A stretch of DNA of 53,981 nucleotides from Gemmatimonadota bacterium (GTDB lineage: Bacteria > Gemmatimonadota > Gemmatimonadetes > Palauibacterales > KS3-K002), in contig CP070823.1 of assembly GCA_020344375.1 (NCBI GenBank), positions 2,215,776 through 2,269,756 of the forward strand. Reading direction: 5' to 3'. Every line of letters starts with the position of its first letter. Position 1 is the first letter of the stretch. Shown here in pieces: positions 1 through 8,777 of this stretch. The notes under the pieces are model-generated. The model saw only the letters and a list, made by a program, of their open reading frames with translations, was not told the DNA's origin and made no database searches. The translations under genes were made by a program, and so were the position numbers.

Positions 1-648
1 CTCGGCGTGGGCGAGGGAGGGCGGCCGGTGCAGCCATTCGAGTGCCTCGGGCGGGCTCGCCAGATCGAGCTCACGCTGCAGCGTCTCGGGGACGACGGAC
101 TCCTCTTCCTTGGCGTCATCCAGAAGGGCGTCGAGATTCTGTTGCACGATGCGACGGATTTGGCGGTGGGTGAGGCTCGCGGTCGCCGGATACACGGGGA
201 ACACGGTCCCCTGCTCTTCGGCGACATCGCCGGCCCGAGCGAGTATGGTGAACTCCCGCGGCTGGATCTGGCGGCCGTGGAAGAAACGGACAGGGCCCGA
301 GACGAGAAGCTTGTCGCCCTTGCGGATCGTGCGGTCGAGAAACGGTTGGCCGGGCCACGCGCACTCGATCAGGCCCGTCCCATCACGGATCACCGCCTGG
401 AACACACGCAGTCTGCGCCGCGTCGGTATCACGCCCTTGGAGACGACTTCGCCGATGGCGGTGGCTTCCATGCCCGGCGCGAGCTTGGCGATCGGCATCA
501 CGGCCGTGGCATCCACGTAACGGTGCGGTGCGTGGCGCAGGAGGTCCCGCGCTGTGTGGATGCCGAGCTTGCCCAGGGCTTCCGCCCGGCGCGGGCCCAC
601 GCCCTTCACGTACTGAACCGGACGATCGAGGCCGCTGGACCCCCCCAC
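1..648 (-). CDS. recG: ATP-dependent DNA helicase RecG, N-terminal part (cut by window edge)
   Basis: The 216 residues visible form the N-terminal wedge/OB region of RecG, the helicase that remodels stalled forks and branch-migrates Holliday junctions. Recognisable stretches are VQYVKGVGPRRAEALGKLGI (helix-hairpin-helix-like entry), HRYVDATAV, and an OB-fold core reading AVIRDGTGLIECAWPGQPF. The helicase motor lies beyond the left edge, so ATPase motifs cannot be checked. I chose the GTG at 648 because a GGGAGGGAG Shine-Dalgarno (SD) sequence sits just upstream; no ATG is available. The gene follows the vWA protein gene by 22 nt and is probably the last gene of the post-ftsZ run seen here. 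Family assignment is firm; the exact start is likely but not certain. Confidence 0.88.
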   Translation of the reverse strand, partial: MGGSSGLDRPVQYVKGVGPRRAEALGKLGIHTARDLLRHAPHRYVDATAVMPIAKLAPGMEATAIGEVVSKGVIPTRRRLRVFQAVIRDGTGLIECAWPGQPFLDRTIRKGDKLLVSGPVRFFHGRQIQPREFTILARAGDVAEEQGTVFPVYPATASLTHRQIRRIVQQNLDALLDDAKEEESVVPETLQRELDLASPPEALEWLHRPPSLAHAE

Positions 649-670
649 AGGCTCCCTCCCGTCGAGGCCG

Positions 671-2620
671 CTAACGCAGCCCGCTGACTCGTCGCACCGC
701 CCACTCGCCGCAGAACAGGGCGATCAGGATCAAGTAGGGCCAGCCGAGAGTCGCCAGTCCCCGCGACCCACCTGAGGGCCGGCCGGCACGGACGCGTGCC
801 TCCGCGGCCAGAAGCTCTGGGCTGGGTGTGCCCGACGCCGGCAGCAACTCCCGAGAGAACTCTTCCACCTCCACGGGCCCTTCAGCGGATGCGGCGACCC
901 GTCCGTCGCGATAGGCCCGGGCTATGAACCGGTAACGTCCTGGCGGCGCCACGGTCGCCAATGAGTCACCTCCAGCGGCAACGCCACGCCACACCGTCCC
1001 TGAGTCCGACGCGCTCAGCTCGACGGCCAACGAATCGACACGCTGCGGCGCCCTCCAGCGCACAGGTTCACCACGCTCCACGACCCGCCGGCGTGGCTCG
1101 ACTCCGATGGCGCCGTCGCTGCGACCCTCCAACAGCCAACCCGCCACTCCGGTCCACAGCGCGCGGTAGAGCTGGCGGCCAGCGCCCGGCCGAGACGCCC
1201 AGCGCCAGTAGCCCTCCGCTGTGGCCACCGCCCAGCGGCGCGTCCCGGCGCTGCCGGCCACAATGGCTGGCAACGGCTCCCCTCTCCGAAAGCGCCGCAG
1301 GTTGACCGCGCGCCAGGTGCGCCGTGCGTCCACCGCCCGGACCCGCAGCAGCGGCGACAGCTCCTCGACCGCGACGCCGCCCAGGTCGAGGGCCATCGGG
1401 GATGGCAGAACGTCGCTCGCAGCGTACCACTCGCCTTGGGCCGGCGCTCCCACCCGGATCCCCAAACCGGGCAGGTCGAAGGCGCGGGCACCCGCAGTGA
1501 CGACCAGCAAACGCTCAGCGCCGCTGGCCAGAGTCTGCGCCCAGCCCGGCGCCTCGGCGTCGAAGCCGTGAAGGACCAGAAGCGGTGCCCCACGGACACG
1601 CCGTTGCACCGTTGAGAGAGGGACGGCTTGGTAGTCGTCGCTGCCTACCAGACCCTCCGCGATCCACAGGTAGGCCGTCGCTGGCGCGTCGCTCAGGCGA
1701 TCCAGAACCGGCAGTAGGAACGATGGCTCCCAATCGGGACGCAGCGAGATGAGCACCGGACCCGCTGGCCGCTCCGTGACCCGGATATAGAAAACCCGCC
1801 GATCATCGCGCGCCTCGAGATCCGGTGAACCCAGGCTCAGCCGCACGGTGTAGCGCTGATAGCCCGCCCGGCCCCGCACCGGGAAGCGCAGGTGTAGCGG
1901 CATGTACCGGCCGGCTGCGGGGAGCGCGGCCCGGCCGGCAGCGCGTACATAGCCGTCCTCATCCACCACTTCCAGGCTCACGCTGTCGCCCTCCAAGTCG
2001 GCGGCCACCACCTCGACCCGCACCTCGGCTGTGTCTCCGACTTCCGCCCAGGGCGTGGCCGTCACCTGGGCGATCCCCGCCTCCGGATATGATGAGCCCA
2101 GGCGGATCACAGAGAAGGCGAACGTCTGGCGCCGCGCCAACTCCAGCGAAGCCGTCGCGTCCGCTAACCGCGCGTCCGTGATCACCACCCCGCGGACGGC
2201 CCCTGCGCTCGCCGCAGCGCGCAGGGCAGGCGCCAGCCGCGACTCGGGATAGAGAGGCGTCGTCGGCAGCGAGTCCGTGGACACGCTGTGGGGGGTAGGG
2301 CCTCCAAACAGCCATACCCGCGTAAAGCGGGCGACCGAATCGAGCGCGGCACTCCAGACGGTGGAACCGTCGGGGGCGCCTGGCCTCGTCATGCTAAGGG
2401 AAGCGTCGAGTAAGGCGACCTCGCCGCGGGCTCCCTGCCCGGCAACCGGGATCCCTGGGTTCAGCAGGATCAGCCAGGCCAGGAGCAGCGCTGTGGCACG
2501 CAGTGCGGCCGCCAAGGCACGCCCAGCAACCGGCTCCTCGCGGGTGCGGTACCACCAGACGGTGTACACCAGGATCACCGCGCCGCCGCAGATCAGAAGA
2601 ATCCACTTAACAGCACCCAC
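671..2620 (-). CDS. vWA-like integral membrane protein
   Basis: A 649-residue protein with two N-terminal membrane segments (about residues 5-22 and 40-58), a large central extracytoplasmic or cytosolic region, and a C-terminal hydrophobic segment (LGWPYLILIALFCGEW). Directly after the second membrane segment, LLDASLSM fits a DxSxS metal-ion-dependent adhesion site of a von Willebrand A domain. The layout resembles the large membrane proteins found with BatA/BatB-type vWA genes, whose role is poorly known. It starts at a GTG six bases downstream of the zinc-ribbon membrane protein gene, which suggests co-transcription. I see no enzymatic motif and do not assign a function. Confidence 0.7.
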   Translation of the reverse strand: MGAVKWILLICGGAVILVYTVWWYRTREEPVAGRALAAALRATALLLAWLILLNPGIPVAGQGARGEVALLDASLSMTRPGAPDGSTVWSAALDSVARFTRVWLFGGPTPHSVSTDSLPTTPLYPESRLAPALRAAASAGAVRGVVITDARLADATASLELARRQTFAFSVIRLGSSYPEAGIAQVTATPWAEVGDTAEVRVEVVAADLEGDSVSLEVVDEDGYVRAAGRAALPAAGRYMPLHLRFPVRGRAGYQRYTVRLSLGSPDLEARDDRRVFYIRVTERPAGPVLISLRPDWEPSFLLPVLDRLSDAPATAYLWIAEGLVGSDDYQAVPLSTVQRRVRGAPLLVLHGFDAEAPGWAQTLASGAERLLVVTAGARAFDLPGLGIRVGAPAQGEWYAASDVLPSPMALDLGGVAVEELSPLLRVRAVDARRTWRAVNLRRFRRGEPLPAIVAGSAGTRRWAVATAEGYWRWASRPGAGRQLYRALWTGVAGWLLEGRSDGAIGVEPRRRVVERGEPVRWRAPQRVDSLAVELSASDSGTVWRGVAAGGDSLATVAPPGRYRFIARAYRDGRVAASAEGPVEVEEFSRELLPASGTPSPELLAAEARVRAGRPSGGSRGLATLGWPYLILIALFCGEWAVRRVSGLR

Positions 2621-2626
2621 AGGACT

Positions 2627-3409
2627 TCACAGGTACACGCGCCCCGGAGCGCCGTTGGTCAACCAGAAGCGCACGTACTCTTGGTGGGAGAGCTGCTGGG
2701 GAACGCGCCACCACGGATGATCGGCATCCTCCGCAGGACTCGTGACCAGGCTCTCCGCCACCGCCGCCTCACCCTTGCAGGACTCGCAGTAGTAGGACAG
2801 CTGCTCGCGCGGCACCCACGTGATGTAGGGGGCGCCGGCGACCTCACGAACCAGCCCGCACGGGTGCACGCACGGACGGAGCTGCGCGCGCGCCTCCCCA
2901 ACGCTCTGGAAGAACCCACAGAACTGGCACATCCGGTAGTGGCGACCGGCCTCATCTTCCCGCGGTCCGTAGAAGCCGGTCCGCCTACAAGCCGGGCAGG
3001 CGCGCGGCTGGTCTCCCCGGTCGCGCTCCCGCATCTCGGCGCTCCAAGCCACCTCGCTGTACGCCAGCGTTGGAGAGGTCGCTACCGGTGTCTCGCGCCG
3101 CCCGGGGCGTTCGTACTGGTAGACTAGCATGACGATCACGGCGAGTACCAGCAGCTCGAAAGCCAGGCGACCCAGATCGAGCGATGCGTCCAGTGGCGGA
3201 TCCCAGAAGAACCTGTAGCGCACGGCCCTAATAGGGACGGTGGTGTCTTCAGCGACGCGCCAGAGGAATTCCTGCCGCCAGGGGAGGTAGATACAGATCG
3301 GCACCAGCAGGATCAGGCCGATCCGAAAGGCCCAGGTCGTGAGGTAACGACGGATGTCCTTGGTCCTGTCTTCTCCAAGGGCGCGGACAAGTAATGCTCG
3401 AAGCTTCAC
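2627..3409 (-). CDS. Membrane protein with two Cys4 zinc-ribbon-like motifs
   Basis: A 260-residue protein with two predicted membrane helices (about residues 28-44 and 85-100) followed by a soluble cysteine-rich part. CPAC pairs with CQFC about 20 residues later, as in a zinc ribbon, and a second set (PCVHPC and YYCESC) could hold another metal. The C-terminal segment is aromatic-rich (HPWWRVPQ, VRFWLTNG). I do not recognise the family. Position between a cell-wall hydrolase and a vWA membrane protein suggests an envelope role, but that is inference. The start is GTG with a weak SD. Coding status is well supported by length, frame and tight spacing. Confidence 0.65.
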   Translation of the reverse strand: MKLRALLVRALGEDRTKDIRRYLTTWAFRIGLILLVPICIYLPWRQEFLWRVAEDTTVPIRAVRYRFFWDPPLDASLDLGRLAFELLVLAVIVMLVYQYERPGRRETPVATSPTLAYSEVAWSAEMRERDRGDQPRACPACRRTGFYGPREDEAGRHYRMCQFCGFFQSVGEARAQLRPCVHPCGLVREVAGAPYITWVPREQLSYYCESCKGEAAVAESLVTSPAEDADHPWWRVPQQLSHQEYVRFWLTNGAPGRVYL

Positions 3410-3445
3410 TGCGTCACCACGCTGACGGGAGGATCTGCAGTCTCC

Positions 3446-4693
3446 CTATTCAGCCACTCGGACGTCTTCAATCTCCGCACGATCGAGAAGACCCATGAGT
3501 CTGTCTCTGATGCGTCGGTACTCCTGGAGGTGCTCGGCGCTGACCGGTTCGCCGGAGGGCAGGTCCACGCGGCGCTGATCGATGGCCGCACCGTTCCGAA
3601 GCAACTCGTAGTGCAGGTGCGGGCCGGTCGCCAGCCCGGATTGTCCGACATGACCGATCAGCTGTCCCTGGCTGACCCGCACTCCGCGTCTTATCCCCTT
3701 TGCGATGAAGCTAAGGTGCGCGTAGCGGGTAGAGTAGCCGTTCACGTGACGTATCTCCACGATCCTGCCGTAGCCACCCCACCGACCAGCCCGGCTGACC
3801 GTTCCGTCCGCCGTCGAATACACCGGCGTCCCGATGTCGGCGGCGTAGTCGGTTCCCAGGTGAGCTCGATAGATGCCCAGCGCGGGGTGGTAGCGCCGCC
3901 GGGCGAATCGTGAAGAGATGCGGCGGAAATCCACGGGCGCCTTGAGGAACACGCGCTTCATCGACTCACCGTCCGCGTCGAAGTACTCGCGGCGCGGCCC
4001 AAACCAGAATGCCCGGTGGGTCACCCCCCGGTTGTTGAACTCGGCTGCCAGTACGCGGGTGTGCCGCACTGAACCATTGTCGCGGACGTGACGCTCGTAG
4101 ACGACGCGATAGTGATCACCGGGCCGGAGGTCGATCCCGAAGTCGATGCTCCACTGGAATGGCCGGTAGATGCCCCACATCAGCCGCTCGATGCGCTCCT
4201 GGGCGCTGATCCGAGGCGCCGGAAGCGCCATCACGGAGTGATAGAGCGTGGTCCTGACGGAGCCGGTAAGGACCAGGGTATCCACCCGTACCGCCAGCAC
4301 CTTGAGGTCGGACGACCAGCCGAACTCGCCGGGTGCGAGACGGACCTCGTGGTCGGGATCGACGCGAAGCGTGACATCTATGAGGCTGTCCCAGGCAGTG
4401 CGCTGGACCTGTAACGTCACGCCGGGCCGGAGGGTACGTGGGTTCGCGTAGGCGCGCAACGCGTCCACGGCATTCGCGACTTCAGTCGCGGTGAGCGACT
4501 GACGGGAGAGCACCTTCGCCAGGACCTCGCCCCGCCGCAACGTGTCCACTGCGACCACCACCTCAGCTTCCTCGCTCGAGACAACGACCGGCTGTAGCCG
4601 GGGCAGCCGGCGCTGCGAGCTGGCCGGACGCCCCAATAGGAGCGTCAGACCGCCGGTGACCAGCAGCGCGAAGACGAGCAGGCCTTTACCCAT
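3446..4693 (-). CDS. M23-family metallopeptidase (LytM/NlpD-like, membrane-anchored)
   Basis: A 415-residue protein with an N-terminal signal anchor (LLVFALLVTGGLTLLLG), a middle region resembling the LysM/OapA-like part of M23 proteins, and a C-terminal peptidase domain. The zinc and catalytic residues are visible: HLGTDYA at about residue 278 (HxxxD) and HLHYE at about residue 357 (HxH). Such proteins cleave peptidoglycan cross-bridges or, when degenerate, activate amidases; here the active site looks intact. The gene lies 69 nt after ftsZ, and its ATG has a GAGG SD five bases upstream. Location at the end of the division cluster fits a role in septal wall splitting, which is inference from context. 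Confidence 0.9.
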   Translation of the reverse strand: MGKGLLVFALLVTGGLTLLLGRPASSQRRLPRLQPVVVSSEEAEVVVAVDTLRRGEVLAKVLSRQSLTATEVANAVDALRAYANPRTLRPGVTLQVQRTAWDSLIDVTLRVDPDHEVRLAPGEFGWSSDLKVLAVRVDTLVLTGSVRTTLYHSVMALPAPRISAQERIERLMWGIYRPFQWSIDFGIDLRPGDHYRVVYERHVRDNGSVRHTRVLAAEFNNRGVTHRAFWFGPRREYFDADGESMKRVFLKAPVDFRRISSRFARRRYHPALGIYRAHLGTDYAADIGTPVYSTADGTVSRAGRWGGYGRIVEIRHVNGYSTRYAHLSFIAKGIRRGVRVSQGQLIGHVGQSGLATGPHLHYELLRNGAAIDQRRVDLPSGEPVSAEHLQEYRRIRDRLMGLLDRAEIEDVRVAE

Positions 4694-4762
4694 GCTGTCC
4701 TCGGGGAGGGGATAGCACGCCGGGCGGGGTCCGGTCCTTTATCACCCGTCACACCTCCTCGG

Positions 4763-5887
4763 CTAGTCCATCTGGCGCCGAATAAACGTGGGAATCTCCA
4801 GCTCCCGCGGGTCGGTAACCTCCAACGGGATGACGCTCCGTTCGTGAGCCGCTGCCACTGCCGGTTCTTTCGGCTTGCGGGCCGCGAAGTCCGGCCGAAT
4901 CACCCGAGCCGTCCCGGCTTGTTCGCTCGGCTGGAATCCCGTGGCGATGACCGTCACGCGGATCTCGTTCTCCAGCGTGGGATCGTGCACGGTCCCGAAA
5001 ATGATCTCCGCATCATCGCCAGCCGCCTCGCCGATGATGCTGCTCACGGTAGTGACCTCGTCGATGGTGAGATCGACACCGCCCGTGATGTTGATAAGCA
5101 CGGCCTTGGTACCCGAGATCGAGATATCGTCCAGCAACGGCGAAGAGATCGCCTCCTGTGCGGCCTCTTCCGCGCGGTTCTCGCCCTGCCCATAGCCCGT
5201 GCCCATGAGCGCCGGCCCGCGATTGGCCATGACCGTGCGCACATCGGCAAAGTCCACGTTTACATCACCCGTCACGCTAATCAAGTCCGAGATGCCACGC
5301 GTGGCCTGCAGCAGCACTTCGTCCGCCCTCTTCAGCGCATCACGGAAACTCGTGCCCTTGCCGACGACGGAGAGCAGACGCTGATTCGGCACCACGATGA
5401 CCGTGTCCACCGTCTTGCGGGTCTCCGCCAGGCCGATCTCCGCTTGGTGCATCCGCTTCCTGCCCTCGAACTCGAACGGCTTCGTGACGATGGCTATGCT
5501 CAGCGCACCTAGCTCTCGGGCTAGCTGACCGATGATCGGCGCGGCCCCTGTGCCCGTACCGCCGCCGAGTCCTGCGGTGACGAACACCAAGTCGGCACCG
5601 CGCAGTATCTGGACGACATCGTCTTTGTTCTCCTCGATGGCCTGTCGTCCGATCTCCGGGCGCGCCCCCGCACCCAAGCCGCGGGTCAGCTTCTTCCCGA
5701 TCTGCACCTTGACCGGGGCCCGGCAATTGTTCAGGACCTGCAAGTCAGTGTTCACAGCGACGAACTCAACGCCCGGCAGGTTCTCTTCAATCATCCGGTC
5801 GACAGCGTTGTTGCCGCCGCCGCCGACACCCAGAACGCGCATCGTAGCCCCACGCAGGCGCGTTTCTGCAAGTTCGAAACGAATCAT
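4763..5887 (-). CDS. ftsZ: Cell division protein FtsZ
   Basis: FtsZ is the tubulin-like GTPase that forms the Z-ring. The nucleotide-binding signature GGGTGTGAAP and the synergy loop NVDFADVRTVM (T7 NxDxxD) are both present, as is the N-terminal VGGGGNNAVDRM. The C-terminus ends in EIPTFIRRQMD, the conserved tail that binds FtsA and other partners, after a short linker of about 35 residues. I place the start at the ATG at 5887 because GAGGGG lies nine bases upstream; a TTG at 5893 is too close to that SD. It follows ftsA by 18 nt and closes the dcw cluster. Confidence 0.98.
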   Translation of the reverse strand: MIRFELAETRLRGATMRVLGVGGGGNNAVDRMIEENLPGVEFVAVNTDLQVLNNCRAPVKVQIGKKLTRGLGAGARPEIGRQAIEENKDDVVQILRGADLVFVTAGLGGGTGTGAAPIIGQLARELGALSIAIVTKPFEFEGRKRMHQAEIGLAETRKTVDTVIVVPNQRLLSVVGKGTSFRDALKRADEVLLQATRGISDLISVTGDVNVDFADVRTVMANRGPALMGTGYGQGENRAEEAAQEAISSPLLDDISISGTKAVLINITGGVDLTIDEVTTVSSIIGEAAGDDAEIIFGTVHDPTLENEIRVTVIATGFQPSEQAGTARVIRPDFAARKPKEPAVAAAHERSVIPLEVTDPRELEIPTFIRRQMD

Positions 5888-5905
5888 CGCCAATCCCCTC
5901 CCCTC

Positions 5906-7144
5906 TTAGAAGAACTCCTTCAGCCAACCTCCGACCTTGGCGAGTGCCCGTAGCGTCGGGCCCCTTCCATTGCCGAGATCCTCGCGAATTCGCCCAGCAG
6001 CGAACAAAAGCAGGCCGGCCGCCGTCGCGAACTTCGGGCGACGGACCGAGTCGGCCAGCCCGGTGAGGCCTCCGCCCGGCGCGCCGCAGCGCACAGGCAT
6101 CGTGAAGATGGATTCTGCCACATCCAGGATACCTTCCAGACTGGCTCCGCCGCCCGTCAGCACCACCCCACCGCCCAGGCGATTCGCGTAGCTCGCACGC
6201 TCGATCTCCTGGTGCACCAGGGTGAGCACCTCGTCCAGACGTTGCTCGATGATGTGCGCCAGTAGCTCGCGCGGCATGTGCTTCTTCGCTCCAGGAGCCG
6301 GCCCGGGCATCTCGATCGTCTGCTGTGGGTCCACCATGCGGGTGCTGGCCACTCCGTAACGCTCCTTCACCCGCTCGGCTTCGGCGTAGGGTATGCCCAA
6401 GCCCTTGACCAGATCGTTGCTGAAGCTCACGCCCCCACACGGCACAACGGCGATGTGCCTGATCTTGCCTTCGTGGAAGATCGCGATCTCGGTCGTGCGA
6501 CCACCGATCGCCACGACGGCGCTGCCGACCTCGCGCTCCTCGGGCGTGAGCACGCTCAACCCAGCAGCCAACGGGCTCAGGACCAGCTGTGCAACCTCAT
6601 AGCCCGCGCGCGTCACGGCCTTTCGAAGGTTGCGGGCTGCGGCTCCGGACGCGAGCACCATGAAGACCTCGGCCTCTAGCCTCGTCCCCAGCATCCCCAC
6701 CGGGTGCTGGATCCCGCCGCGGTGATCTACCGAGTAGTCTTGCGGGATCACATGGATCAGCTCCCGGTCGGGCGGCACGACTACAGCACGGGCCACCTCG
6801 TGGACACGCTCGACATCGTCCTGATCGATCTCGTCCGCGCCGACCGCGACCACCCCGTTGGATGATGTGGTCTGCACGTACTCGGCAGAGAGCCCCACAT
6901 AGAGGCTGCGCGGCTGAACGCCGGCCATGAGCTCGGCCTGCTTGAGCGCCTGGCGTATTTCGTCGGTCGTCTCCTCGATGTTGCTCACGGCGTCGCGGCG
7001 AACCCCGGTGGGCTTGACCTGGCCGACGCCGAGGACCTTGACTTGTGACGAGCGCTCGCCATCCGAGATCAGCTCGCCGATCACGGCACACGTCTTCGTC
7101 GATCCGATGTCGAGGGCGCCGATGAGATAAGGTGTAGCGATCAT
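5906..7144 (-). CDS. ftsA: Cell division protein FtsA
   Basis: FtsA is the actin-like ATPase that tethers FtsZ to the membrane. The first phosphate-binding motif DIGSTKTCAVI is at residues 13-23, the SHS2/1C subdomain follows, and the second nucleotide-binding region includes VVLTGGGASLEG. The C-terminus (LAKVGGWLKEFF) looks like the amphipathic membrane-targeting helix. At 412 residues it has normal length. Its ATG overlaps the ftsQ stop by 4 nt (ATGA), so the two are probably translationally coupled. Confidence 0.97.
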   Translation of the reverse strand: MIATPYLIGALDIGSTKTCAVIGELISDGERSSQVKVLGVGQVKPTGVRRDAVSNIEETTDEIRQALKQAELMAGVQPRSLYVGLSAEYVQTTSSNGVVAVGADEIDQDDVERVHEVARAVVVPPDRELIHVIPQDYSVDHRGGIQHPVGMLGTRLEAEVFMVLASGAAARNLRKAVTRAGYEVAQLVLSPLAAGLSVLTPEEREVGSAVVAIGGRTTEIAIFHEGKIRHIAVVPCGGVSFSNDLVKGLGIPYAEAERVKERYGVASTRMVDPQQTIEMPGPAPGAKKHMPRELLAHIIEQRLDEVLTLVHQEIERASYANRLGGGVVLTGGGASLEGILDVAESIFTMPVRCGAPGGGLTGLADSVRRPKFATAAGLLLFAAGRIREDLGNGRGPTLRALAKVGGWLKEFF

Positions 7145-7893
7145 GTCTGCTCTCTCCGCACCACGATTTGGTCCGCGTAGCGCGCCTCCACCAGCGTCGC
7201 AGCGACGCCACGGCTCCGCAGGTCCGCCAGCGTCGCCCGGACCCGTCTAACCAGGGTCTCGTCAATCGCGCTGGGCAGAGCCAGACGCTGGGCGGGCTGC
7301 GCCGTCGTCAGATTCGTTATCAGCCCCTGATCCACCGCCAGCTCGAAGTCCGAGATGACCGATGCCAGCCCCGGATCCAGGATCTGAAGCCTTGCAAAGA
7401 TCGCCAGGGCCCGAAGCGCTGAACCATCGCGCAGTCGGGTTGAATCCTCCGCCAGCTCGGCCTGCACCGTCAGCAAGGGAAGATCTAGCGATGTACCAGC
7501 GGGGTCGATCGGTAGCAGCGTCCCGTCGCCGCGAACCGCGCGCAGCTCTGGGATACCCACAAGGGCCAGCGGCTCGACCTCTCGAACCACGACGCGCAAC
7601 CTCCGTAGTCCGGACCGTCGTATATGAGCCGCGTCGATCAGCGGGTGGCGGATCAACCGACGCTCGATTTCTGAGAAGTCGTCCCACACGGAGCGCCCGC
7701 GACCGATCGCCGCCAACCTCAACAGCGAGTCGGGCGCGACCCAGTGTGCGCCAACCACCTCGACCTGGCGCACGTCGAAGTAGTCGATACTCGCCAGCAG
7801 CCTCCGCCCCCACACCGAGCCGGCGATAGCTCCGGCCACGACCAGGAGACCGATGAGAAACGCAACTCGCGGCAGCGCGCTCCGCCCCTTCAT
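7141..7893 (-). CDS. ftsQ: Cell division protein FtsQ/DivIB
   Basis: A 250-residue bitopic protein with one N-terminal membrane helix (about residues 8-27) and a periplasmic POTRA domain starting FDVRQVEVVGAHWVAPD. A beta domain reading VREVEPLALVGIPELRAV follows. FtsQ scaffolds FtsL/FtsB and controls septal wall synthesis. Assignment rests on topology, the POTRA signature and its place between murB and ftsA; primary sequence in this family is poorly conserved. It overlaps murB and ftsA by 4 nt each. Confidence 0.93.
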   Translation of the reverse strand: MKGRSALPRVAFLIGLLVVAGAIAGSVWGRRLLASIDYFDVRQVEVVGAHWVAPDSLLRLAAIGRGRSVWDDFSEIERRLIRHPLIDAAHIRRSGLRRLRVVVREVEPLALVGIPELRAVRGDGTLLPIDPAGTSLDLPLLTVQAELAEDSTRLRDGSALRALAIFARLQILDPGLASVISDFELAVDQGLITNLTTAQPAQRLALPSAIDETLVRRVRATLADLRSRGVAATLVEARYADQIVVRREQT

Positions 7894-8777
7894 CTCAGCG
7901 CTCCCAGCTCGCGCAACACCTCTTCCGGGAAGCCCCAGAAATGGATCTCGGGTTCGAGCAGAATCCCAGTCTCCTCATGCACGCGACGGCGCGTCTCGAC
8001 CATCAGCTCGATCACATCCTGCGCCCAGGCACCACCGACGTTGACGATGAAGTTCGCGTGCTTCGGCGAGATCTGAGCGCCGCCCCGGCACGCGCCACGC
8101 ATCCCCACGCGGTCGACCAACTGCCAGGCGGACGGAGCTGGCGGATCGGGATTCTTCCAGGTGGACCCGCAGGTCGGCTGATCGTAGACCTGCGCCGCCA
8201 ACTTCGCTTCGCGCCGGCGCCCGTGTTCCTCCTCGACCCGTGCGGCATCGCCCGGCGGGGCTGAGATCTCGGCCCAGAGAAAGATCGCCGCAGGAGTGAG
8301 ATCGATACCGCGATATCGCGGACCGACGTCCTCGCGCCCTAGCCGCTCTTTCCTGCCGTCCGGCCACAGGGCCTCGGCCCAGAGCACGCGATCCCAGATC
8401 CCCTCCTCCGCCGTCCCCGCGTTCATGCGCAGCGCGCCGCCCACCGTTCCGGGAACCGCCTCAAGCATCCAGAGCCCTTCGCGGCCAGCGCGCCGGGCCG
8501 CCTGAACGACTCCGGAAAGCGGCGCCGCGGCCCCGCAGTGTATGCTCCGCTCGCGCACCTCGAACGCCTTGAACTCGCCGTCCAGCATCAGCACTGGTCC
8601 GCCGGGCCCATCGTCCGAGATCAGCAGGTTGGCACCGCCTCCCAGCACCAGGACTGGCTGGCCGCCGATCTCGGCGAGCAGCTCGCGCAGCTCCCTTTCA
8701 GAGCCCGCCCTCGCGAAGGCCGGTGCCGGGCCGCCGATCTTCCAGCGGCTGAGCTCCGCCAACGGGACGTCACGCAT
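7890..8777 (-). CDS. murB: UDP-N-acetylenolpyruvoylglucosamine reductase MurB
   Basis: MurB reduces enolpyruvyl-UDP-GlcNAc to UDP-MurNAc using FAD and NADPH. FAD-domain hallmarks are LGGGANLLISDDG and VPGTVGGALRMNAG; the catalytic region reads CGSTWKNP (the GS supplies the proton-donor serine), and the C-terminal glutamate is in LEPEIHFWG. The usual YRxS motif is replaced by RYRGID, so the arginine is kept but the following serine is not. I prefer the ATG at 8777, eight bases after GAGGAG, over the ATG at 8783, which is too close to that SD. It overlaps murC by 8 nt. No ddl gene lies next to it. Confidence 0.95.
   Translation of the reverse strand: MRDVPLAELSRWKIGGPAPAFARAGSERELRELLAEIGGQPVLVLGGGANLLISDDGPGGPVLMLDGEFKAFEVRERSIHCGAAAPLSGVVQAARRAGREGLWMLEAVPGTVGGALRMNAGTAEEGIWDRVLWAEALWPDGRKERLGREDVGPRYRGIDLTPAAIFLWAEISAPPGDAARVEEEHGRRREAKLAAQVYDQPTCGSTWKNPDPPAPSAWQLVDRVGMRGACRGGAQISPKHANFIVNVGGAWAQDVIELMVETRRRVHEETGILLEPEIHFWGFPEEVLRELGALR

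Noticed and set aside
7-687. A plus-strand open frame at the left edge.
   Set aside because: The opposite strand encodes the RecG N-terminal domain with clear conserved residues.
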